Shown in pieces: positions 1 to 5,425 of a DNA stretch of 10,124 nucleotides. The notes under the pieces are model-generated. The model was not told where the DNA came from and ran no database searches. It saw nothing but the letters and a program-made list of their open reading frames with translations. Position 1 is the first letter of the stretch. Every line of letters starts with the position of its first letter. The position numbers were made by a program, and so were the translations under genes. The stretch is from Sphingomonas bacterium (GTDB lineage Bacteria; Pseudomonadota; Alphaproteobacteria; Sphingomonadales; Sphingomonadaceae): positions 1 through 10,124 of the forward strand of contig JAJAYY010000023.1 of NCBI GenBank assembly GCA_026785965.1, read 5' to 3'.

Positions 1-610
1 GCACCATACCGAGCAGCATCGCCGGACCGAGCGCCGCGACCATCCGCCAGCCGGTCTTGCGGTCCTGTTCGACGCTCCGCCACAGCGCCACCGCGCGGGC
101 CGCGTCGCGTGATCCCAAGGCAAACAGATTGGCGCCCGAATAGGCCCCGCCGCGAAACCGGATCCAGGTCCGCTCGCTGCCCGGCAAACGTGCCATCAAC
201 CGCCGCCGCTCGACCAGCCCGATGGCAAGATCCGCGCCCGCGGCCTGGCCGCAGAAATCATTGATCATCGCAACATCGAGCAAAACGTGATCGGCGGTCG
301 TCACCAGCACGGGTAAGCGCGTCGCCGGATCGGCCAGGATCGCCTCGAGCGTCGCCGCAATCGTCGCGCCCGATGTCTCGACGGTCAGCCGCACATCGTC
401 AGGCAGCGCAGCGGCAATTCGCGCGGGCTGTTGCGCCAGCACCCTGACCCGCTCGATTTCGGACGCGGCGAGCAGCGCCGCCGCCGGCCACGCGACCATC
501 GCCACCCCGCCGATCGGGATCAGCGCCTTCAAATCAGTGCCATGCGCATCGGCAAAGGCGTCACGCCCGGGGCGCGAACCGGCGAGCAGCAGCGCGGTCC
601 AGCGGATCAC
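1..610 (-). CDS. MobA-like NTP transferase family protein, 3' end cut by window edge
   Basis: Reading the minus strand from a GTG at 610-608 gives 203 uninterrupted codons to the left edge, so the C-terminus is missing. The N-terminus reads VIRWTALLLAGSRPGRD. Residues 8-16 (LLAGSRPGR) match the glycine-rich nucleotide-binding loop of MobA-like/sugar-nucleotide transferases. Lys28 in the stretch DLKALIPIGG fits the conserved Lys before the 'PI.G' motif. TTADHVLL (104-111) looks like the metal-binding Asp motif. Families with this fold transfer a nucleotide from CTP, GTP or UTP to a phosphorylated sugar, polyol or cofactor. The gene starts 10 bp after the stop of the CDP-alcohol phosphatidyltransferase and is probably co-transcribed, so I infer that it makes a CDP- or NDP-activated head group for that enzyme. 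A role in molybdenum cofactor synthesis is possible but less supported by the neighbour. The family is clear; the substrate is unknown. GTG is chosen because the upstream in-frame region has no better start and it gives tight gene spacing. Confidence 0.8.
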   Translation of the reverse strand, partial: MIRWTALLLAGSRPGRDAFADAHGTDLKALIPIGGVAMVAWPAAALLAASEIERVRVLAQQPARIAAALPDDVRLTVETSGATIAATLEAILADPATRLPVLVTTADHVLLDVAMINDFCGQAAGADLAIGLVERRRLMARLPGSERTWIRFRGGAYSGANLFALGSRDAARAVALWRSVEQDRKTGWRMVAALGPAMLLGMV

Positions 611-620
611 GCCCCGATGC

Positions 621-1754
621 TCACGACAGCCAGCTGATGATCTGCCGTCCGCGATCGGCCCGCGCATTGGCCATCGCGAGGCGCACGGCGTGGAAGATCA
701 GCGACACGAGGGTCCACAAGGCGACCAGCTCAAGCCCGCGATCGGGGCGACCGAAAGCGAGCGCGACGACCAGGATCACCATGTTGGGGTTGCGCCTGGC
801 GGTGATCAACCGGAAGCGGCTGTCGATCGGCCGCCAGACATGGATATGCATCTTGAAGCGAGCGACAAAAATGCCCTCGATGACGCGCTGCGCGACGTAA
901 CCGAACACGATCGCGCCGACAATCAGGCTTTCGTAGACCGGCTCAAGCCGGTGGCCAACCTCCCCCAGACCCTCGGCCCACGCCCACCACCAGAATGGCG
1001 GATGGATGAGGTCGATGCCATGGTCGAATATCTCGCCCCATTTCGAGGAGGTGCCGGTGCAGCGCGCGAGCTTACCGTCGACGGTATCGAGCACCATGAA
1101 CATGAAGCCCGCCGCGGCCCCGCTCCAATAATATCCGTTATAGAATAAGAAAAATGCGGCGACGCACAGCACAGCGCCGACCAACGTGACGACGTTGGGA
1201 GACAGCCCGGCATGCGCCGCCCAGCGCATCAGATAGAATGCCGGGCGCCGCCACAGATAGAGCGTCAGCACGTCGGTCACGCCCTTGTAGGAGGCGTCGT
1301 AAGAGGCGCGCTCGACCGCGTCGGCATTGCCCCCGTCGCGCGGCATAACAAACCGCCGCTCGCGCTTGCGCAATTCGTCGTAAGACAGTTCGGCGCGGTC
1401 GGCGTCGAGCAGGTCATAGCCGTCGCCGACGAACGGTTGGCGATCGCGCATCGCGGCGGCGATCGGCCCGGGATCGCCGCCTTCCAGGACGTGCACGAGG
1501 ACCGCATGACCATCCTTGACCAGCACCGATCCTGGGCGCGCCGCAATCGCCTTGGCCCACGCCGGATCCCAAGCAAAACCGAGATTGGCGAGCACCACCG
1601 CGTGACCCGACTGGGGCAAATCGGCGGGCTCCATCCCGGCGTTGGCGGCGAGTGCCTTGGCGCGATCGGCGGCGGCCATCCCGAACACGCGCGCCGGATT
1701 GTCGCCAACGGGGACGAACAGCGGGCGCAAAACAGCGGGAAGCGGCGGGCTCAT
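621..1754 (-). CDS. CDP-alcohol phosphatidyltransferase family membrane enzyme with N-terminal extension
   Basis: This 377-aa protein carries the complete family signature. D223, D226-G227-x2-A230-R231-x8-G240-x3-D244-x3-D248 supplies the metal-binding aspartates that transfer a phospho-alcohol from a CDP-alcohol to a second alcohol. Hydrophobic segments around 172-222, 252-260, 275-297, 324-336 and 342-357 fit the usual six-helix membrane core. Typical members are about 180-250 aa; here the core starts near residue 160. Residues 1-150 form a soluble region containing a short helix (AAADRAKALAANAGM) and beta-rich stretches such as SVLVKDGHAVLVHVL. That could be a degenerate nucleotidyltransferase-like or other alpha/beta domain; this is inference. 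The nucleotidyltransferase gene follows 10 bp downstream, reminiscent of IPCT/DIPPS pairs that make inositol phosphodiesters. A phospholipid head-group synthase is equally possible. The ATG at 1754-1752 is the first start and directly faces the divergent lipid-transport operon. The catalytic family is certain, the product unknown. Confidence 0.9.
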   Translation of the reverse strand: MSPPLPAVLRPLFVPVGDNPARVFGMAAADRAKALAANAGMEPADLPQSGHAVVLANLGFAWDPAWAKAIAARPGSVLVKDGHAVLVHVLEGGDPGPIAAAMRDRQPFVGDGYDLLDADRAELSYDELRKRERRFVMPRDGGNADAVERASYDASYKGVTDVLTLYLWRRPAFYLMRWAAHAGLSPNVVTLVGAVLCVAAFFLFYNGYYWSGAAAGFMFMVLDTVDGKLARCTGTSSKWGEIFDHGIDLIHPPFWWWAWAEGLGEVGHRLEPVYESLIVGAIVFGYVAQRVIEGIFVARFKMHIHVWRPIDSRFRLITARRNPNMVILVVALAFGRPDRGLELVALWTLVSLIFHAVRLAMANARADRGRQIISWLS

Positions 1755-1846
1755 GGCCCCGGCTATAGAGCATCAAGATTGTCAGGAAAGTGGCAGCAGC
1801 GCGCTTCGGCTTGCCGAGCGGGCCGATTTCGCGCAGGTTCGCCGCC
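1755..1846. promoter_or_regulatory. Divergent intergenic region, likely promoters for both directions
   Basis: This 92 bp gap lies between the start codons of two divergent operons, so both promoters should lie in or near it (inference from layout). On the minus strand TATAGC (1767-1762) resembles a -10 box, but the best -35 options upstream (TTTCCT, CTTTCC) are poor, and transcription would start almost at the ATG. On the plus strand TTGTCA (1779-1784) resembles a -35 box but has no convincing -10 partner. An imperfect hairpin, cgcttcggc/gccgagcg, lies near 1802-1820. No individual site is firmly assigned. Confidence 0.35.
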
Positions 1847-2959
1847 ATGGGGGTCGAGCACGCCGACAGCAACGCCAACCCGGACGAGGGCGAGGCGAAT
1901 ATCTATCGCATGAGCGGTGCGATGACGATCACGCGCGCCGCATCGACCCAGCGCGAGATCGACGCCGCGCCCGATCCGCTGACCATCGACCTCGCCGAAG
2001 TCGACAAGATGGACACGGTCGGCGCGTGGCTGATCCACCGGACGGTGCGCGACCGTGGCGCCAAAGTCACCGGCGCCTCCGCCGACACCAAGAAACTGCT
2101 CGAACAGGTTGCGGATGCCGACCACCCTACCCGGGTCTATCCCGAGGAGCGCAGCGCACCGATGCGCGCGCTGGCCGAACTCGGCGACTGGACGATCGAC
2201 GCCGGGCGCACGCTGGTTGGGCTGCTCGGATTCCTCGGCGCGGTGCTGATCGGCTTCGCCAACATCATCCGTCGTCCCAAGCGGTTCCGCCTCAACGCGG
2301 TGGTCCAGCGCTTCGACCTGGTCGGGGTGCGCGCGCTCGGCATCATCGGGCTGATGACCTTCCTGATCGGCGTCGTCATCGGCCAGCAGGGCGCGGTCCA
2401 GCTCCAGCAGTTCGGCGCCGAGGTTTACACGATCAATTTGATCGGCCGGATTTCGGTGCGCGAGCTGGCGACGCTGATGACCGCGATCATGGTTGCCGGT
2501 CGATCCGGATCGGCGTTCGCAGCGCAAATCGGGACGATGAAGATCACCGAGGAAATCGACGCCATGCGGACGATCGGCGTGTCGCCGATCGAGGCGCTGG
2601 TGGTGCCACGGATGCTGGCCGCGGTGGTGATGATGCCGCTGTTGTCTTTTTATGCGATGATCATGTCCTTGCTCGGCGGCGGTATCTTCTGCTGGGTCGG
2701 CCTCGGCATCCCGCCGCTGACCTATATCCAGCGCATCCAGGAAGTGGTCCCGTTGACCGATTTGTGGGTCGGGCTGATCAAGGCCCCGGTGTTCGGCTTC
2801 ATCATCGCGCTGGCGGGCTGTTTCCAGGGCATGCTGGTCGAGGGCGATTCGGAACAGGTCGGAACCCGCACCACGGCCGCGGTGGTCCAGGCGATCTTCC
2901 TCGTCATCGTGCTCGATGCGGTGTTCGCGGTGTTCTTCAGCTCGATCGGCTGGGGATGA
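1847..2959 (+). CDS. mlaE: MlaE-family lipid ABC transporter permease with fused N-terminal STAS-like domain
   Basis: This is the inner-membrane permease of an MCE/Mla-type ABC transporter that moves phospholipids or other lipids between membranes. With the ATG at 1847 it has 370 residues, against about 260 for E. coli MlaE. Residues about 23-95 look like a STAS domain: a strand at SGAMTITRA, then PLTIDLAEVDKMDTVGAWLI, the usual beta-strand plus 'D..G..ll' helix. This part replaces the separate small protein MlaB. The MlaE core follows, with membrane segments near 122-141, 163-180, 253-285 and in the last 80 residues. The family's cytoplasmic coupling stretch (RSGSAFAAQIGTMKITEEID, 219-238, then AMRTIGVSPIEALVVPR) is well conserved. 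An ATG at 1790 is in frame but would add a poor-looking leader. ATGs at 1910 and 1922 would cut into the STAS strand. The stop overlaps the next start by 4 nt (ATGA), implying translational coupling to the ATPase. Confidence 0.93.
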   Translation: MGVEHADSNANPDEGEANIYRMSGAMTITRAASTQREIDAAPDPLTIDLAEVDKMDTVGAWLIHRTVRDRGAKVTGASADTKKLLEQVADADHPTRVYPEERSAPMRALAELGDWTIDAGRTLVGLLGFLGAVLIGFANIIRRPKRFRLNAVVQRFDLVGVRALGIIGLMTFLIGVVIGQQGAVQLQQFGAEVYTINLIGRISVRELATLMTAIMVAGRSGSAFAAQIGTMKITEEIDAMRTIGVSPIEALVVPRMLAAVVMMPLLSFYAMIMSLLGGGIFCWVGLGIPPLTYIQRIQEVVPLTDLWVGLIKAPVFGFIIALAGCFQGMLVEGDSEQVGTRTTAAVVQAIFLVIVLDAVFAVFFSSIGWG

Positions 2960-3744
2960 GCGAAACGATCATCACGATCCGCGGGCTCGCCAACAGCTTC
3001 GGCGACCAGATCATCCACAAGGATCTCGACCTCGAGGTCCATCGCGGCGAGATTCTCGGCGTCGTCGGCGCCTCGGGCACCGGCAAATCGGTGTTGATGC
3101 GCTCGATCATCGGGCTGCAGACTCCGACCGAGGGCGAGATTGAGGTGCTCGGCGAGAAAATGATCGGGCGCGATGATCAGGAGGCCAAGAATATCCGTCG
3201 CCGCTGGGGGATATTGTTCCAGAACGGCGCCTTGTTTTCGACCCTGACCGTAGCCGAGAATGTCCAGGTCCCGATTCGCGAATATTTTCCGTTCATCGTC
3301 CCGCCGCTGCTCGACGAGATCGCCGGCTACAAGATCGCGATGTCGGGGCTTCCGGCCGATGCCGGGCCCAAATATCCGTCCGAGCTGTCGGGCGGGATGC
3401 GTAAGCGCGCCGGCCTTGCCCGCGCCCTCGCGCTCGACCCCGAACTGCTGTTCCTCGACGAACCGACCGCCGGGCTCGATCCGATCGGCGCCGCCGCCTT
3501 CGACGAGCTGATCGAAAATCTGAAGCAGCGGCTCGAACTCACCGTCTTCCTCATCACCCACGACCTCGACACGCTGTATGCAATCTGCGACCGCGTTGCC
3601 GTGCTCAGCGACCAGAAGGTCGTCGCGGTCGGAACGATTGAAGAATTGCTCGCTTTGGACCATCCTTGGATTCAAGAATATTTTAACGGACCCCGCGGGC
3701 GCGCTGCCGCTTCGGGGTCGGACAAGGGACAACGGGGCCGCTGA
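2956..3744 (+). CDS. mlaF: MlaF-family lipid ABC transporter ATP-binding protein
   Basis: This 262-aa cytoplasmic ATPase drives the Mla-type transporter with the preceding permease. All ABC ATPase motifs are present in order: Walker A GASGTGKS (38-45), Q-loop Gln89 in LFQNGALF, signature LSGGMRKR (144-151), Walker B LLFLDEP (164-170) with catalytic Glu169, D-loop (AGLD, 172-175), and switch His202 in LITHD. The Q-loop context 'FQ.GALF.SLTV' and the signature 'LSGGM.KR' are typical of the MlaF/Mce subfamily rather than importers of small nutrients. The last 15 residues or so (GRAAASGSDKGQRGR) are a polar tail beyond the ABC fold. The start ATG overlaps the permease stop by 4 nt, and the stop shares one base with the next ATG (TGATG). 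An open frame runs upstream through the permease gene in this frame, but the ATG at 2956 is where homology to the family begins. Confidence 0.96.
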   Translation: MSETIITIRGLANSFGDQIIHKDLDLEVHRGEILGVVGASGTGKSVLMRSIIGLQTPTEGEIEVLGEKMIGRDDQEAKNIRRRWGILFQNGALFSTLTVAENVQVPIREYFPFIVPPLLDEIAGYKIAMSGLPADAGPKYPSELSGGMRKRAGLARALALDPELLFLDEPTAGLDPIGAAAFDELIENLKQRLELTVFLITHDLDTLYAICDRVAVLSDQKVVAVGTIEELLALDHPWIQEYFNGPRGRAAASGSDKGQRGR

Positions 3745-4697
3745 TGGAAACGCGTTCGAACCATGTGCTAGTCGGCACCGTCGTCCTGCTGCTGCTGGCA
3801 GGGCTGTTGATATTCACGGTGTGGCTGGCCGGCCTGTCAAACAAGGCCGCCAAATGCTTCGATATTTATTTCAGCCAGGGAGTCGGCGGACTCAACAAGG
3901 GCAGCTCGGTCAGCTTCGCCGGGGTCCCGGTGGGCGAGATCAAACAGATCAGCCTGCTCCCCGAGCGTCCCGAATTCGTGTGGGTGCGGATCGAGGTCGA
4001 TGCCGAAACGCCCGTGCTCCAGGGCACCACCGCGCAGATCAAGGGGGTCGGCTTCACCGGGGTCAGCGAAATCCAGCTCGATGGCGCGGTCAAGGGCGGT
4101 CGCCCGATCCAGCAATTGGGGCCGCAGGGATGCCCGGTGATCCCATCGACCTCTGGCGGGCTGGGCGCGTTGCTCAACTCGGCCCCGGAATTGATCGACC
4201 GCATTCAGCGGCTGACCGAGCGGATGACCGAATTGCTGAGCGACAAGAATCAGAATTCGATCGCCGACATCCTTGAGAATGTCGACAAATCGACCCGCGT
4301 CCTCGCCGAGCGCGCGCCCGACCTGGCCGATGCCATCGCCGATGCCCGCGTCGCAGCGCGCAACGCCGGGATCGCCGCGCAGCGGGTTGGAGTTCTGGCC
4401 GACAACACCAGCCGCCTGGTCAATGAGCAGGGCAAGCCCGCCGCCGAAGACTTGCGCAAGACGATCGCTTCGGCGCAGAAAGCGGCCGACAATTTGGATG
4501 CGCTGATTGCCGATGCGCGGCCGGGGATCCAGAATCTGACCAAATCGACCTTGCCCGAAGCCAATCGCCTGGTGCGCGACCTGCGCGACCTGACCTCGTC
4601 GCTCAGCACTTTTTCGACGCGCCTTAACAATGACGGCGCGATGGGGGTGCTCGGCCCCGAGAAGCTGCCCGACTACAATCCCGGAAAGACGAAATGA
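3744..4697 (+). CDS. mlaD: MlaD-family MCE-domain protein with long helical C-terminal tail
   Basis: This is the periplasmic lipid-binding subunit of the Mla-type transporter, anchored in the inner membrane. The 317-aa protein has a short cytoplasmic N-terminus (METRSNH), one membrane helix at about 8-30, and a single MCE domain at about 37-115. Typical MCE strand patterns are visible: GVGGLNKGSSVSFAGVPVGE (46-65) and AQIKGVGFTGVSEIQLDG. After a proline/glycine-rich linker, residues about 145-296 are alanine-rich and mostly predicted helix, with heptad-like stretches such as LADAIADARVAARNAGIAAQ. E. coli MlaD is 183 aa, so this tail is a large addition of the kind found in alphaproteobacterial and mycobacterial MCE proteins. 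MCE proteins assemble as hexamers forming a hydrophobic pore; the tail could extend that channel. It overlaps the ATPase by 1 nt and the lipoprotein gene by 4 nt. Confidence 0.93.
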   Translation: METRSNHVLVGTVVLLLLAGLLIFTVWLAGLSNKAAKCFDIYFSQGVGGLNKGSSVSFAGVPVGEIKQISLLPERPEFVWVRIEVDAETPVLQGTTAQIKGVGFTGVSEIQLDGAVKGGRPIQQLGPQGCPVIPSTSGGLGALLNSAPELIDRIQRLTERMTELLSDKNQNSIADILENVDKSTRVLAERAPDLADAIADARVAARNAGIAAQRVGVLADNTSRLVNEQGKPAAEDLRKTIASAQKAADNLDALIADARPGIQNLTKSTLPEANRLVRDLRDLTSSLSTFSTRLNNDGAMGVLGPEKLPDYNPGKTK

Positions 4698-5281
4698 TGC
4701 GCCAGTCTCGCCTGTTGATCGTCGCCGCCGCCACGCTTTCGCTGACTGCTTGCTTCGGCGGCAAGAAGGTCCCGCCAACCTTGCTAACGCTGACCAGTTC
4801 GGCGCCCGCGCCGGCGAACATGGTGCGCTCCGCAGCGCCGGGCGAGGCGCTGACGATCGATGTGCCGGTGATCTCGAAAGAGCTCAACACGACGCGCGTT
4901 CCGGCGCTCCTCGGGCCAACCGCGGTCGCTTACATCAAGGACATCCAGTGGGTCGAAAGCCCCGACAAATTGTTCCAGGACCTGCTTCAGGAAACCGCGC
5001 TTCGCACGACCAAACGCGTGGTGCTCGACCCGCGCCAGTCGGCGCTCGATCCGGGGCTGACGCTGTCCGGAACGCTGTCGCGCTTCGGCTATGACACGCA
5101 GGCCGGCGCGGTCGTGGTACGCTATGATGGCGCGCTGTCGACGCTGGGTGGAAACCGGGTCGAGACCCGCCGCTTCGAAGCCAGCGTTCCCGCCGACGGC
5201 ACTGCCGCGACGGTTGGCCCAGCGCTTAACGCCGCCGCCAACCAGGTCGCCACCGACGTCGCGAAATGGATCGGCGGGTAA
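4694..5281 (+). CDS. ABC-type transport auxiliary lipoprotein (PqiC/DUF330-like)
   Basis: The 195-aa product begins with a lipoprotein signal peptide: a positively charged start (MMRQSR), a hydrophobic core, and a lipobox SLTAC with the modified cysteine at residue 20. Phe at +2 rather than Asp predicts outer-membrane sorting. The mature part reads LTLTSS followed by beta/alpha alternation (LTIDVPVISKELNTTRVPAL; VAYIKDIQWVESPDKLFQDL) and ends in a helix, NAAANQVATDVAKWIGG. That is the usual layout of the auxiliary lipoproteins encoded beside MCE transporters. By analogy with PqiC it may dock the MCE subunit at the outer membrane. Start choice is between tandem ATGs at 4694 and 4697; the first overlaps the mlaD stop by 4 nt. 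Family assignment rests on position, lipobox, size and fold pattern rather than a strong sequence motif. Confidence 0.87.
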   Translation: MMRQSRLLIVAAATLSLTACFGGKKVPPTLLTLTSSAPAPANMVRSAAPGEALTIDVPVISKELNTTRVPALLGPTAVAYIKDIQWVESPDKLFQDLLQETALRTTKRVVLDPRQSALDPGLTLSGTLSRFGYDTQAGAVVVRYDGALSTLGGNRVETRRFEASVPADGTAATVGPALNAAANQVATDVAKWIGG

Positions 5282-5283
5282 TC

Positions 5284-5409
5284 ATGATCGAACGACTGAG
5301 CGCGCTGTCGTCCCGCGCCAAGACAATCGCGCTGGCTACCCTCATCCTGTTGATGCCGGTGGGCGGATGGATCGGATATAATCTCGGCTACTGGATGGCT
5401 ACTCACTAG
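5284..5409 (+). CDS. 41-aa membrane miniprotein with glycine zipper, end of Mla operon
   Basis: A short ORF starts with ATG two bases after the lipoprotein stop codon and ends with TAG at 5407-5409. The 41 residues begin MIERLSALSSRAK (basic, probably cytoplasmic), continue as a hydrophobic segment at about 14-32, and end NLGYWMATH. Gly27, Gly31 and Gly35 form a GxxxGxxxG zipper, a common helix-packing motif in membranes, flanked by Trp29, Tyr32, Tyr36 and Trp37 as an aromatic belt. A GGCGGG run in the preceding codons could serve as ribosome binding site. Thirty of the 40 codons after the start end in G or C, compatible with coding. I do not recognise the family. Position suggests a small accessory or stability subunit of the lipid transporter. 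It could also be an independent membrane peptide or a chance ORF. Confidence 0.6.
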   Translation: MIERLSALSSRAKTIALATLILLMPVGGWIGYNLGYWMATH

Positions 5410-5425
5410 GCCAAGCCTGCAAGCC

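Noticed and set aside
1762..1790. TATAGC plus CTGACA as a minus-strand promoter for the CDP-alcohol enzyme gene
   Set aside because: The spacer between them is only 12 nt, too short for a sigma-70-type promoter, and other -35 candidates at the right spacing are poor.
1642..2955. Long plus-strand open frame that continues upstream in the same frame as the ATPase gene
   Set aside because: It overlaps the permease gene in another frame, encodes Arg/Gly-rich low-complexity sequence without a recognisable fold, and the ATPase family homology starts exactly at the ATG at 2956. This is GC-driven absence of stop codons.
2722..3732. 336-codon minus-strand open frame opposite the permease/ATPase genes
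   Set aside because: It is antisense to strongly conserved ABC transporter motifs, and its composition mirrors the complement of the real frame. No domain or start context supports it.
3837..4778. 313-codon minus-strand open frame opposite mlaD
   Set aside because: It is a shadow of the MCE gene. It lacks a hydrophobic core or motif and overlaps the clear 4-nt coupled junction of mlaD and the lipoprotein gene.
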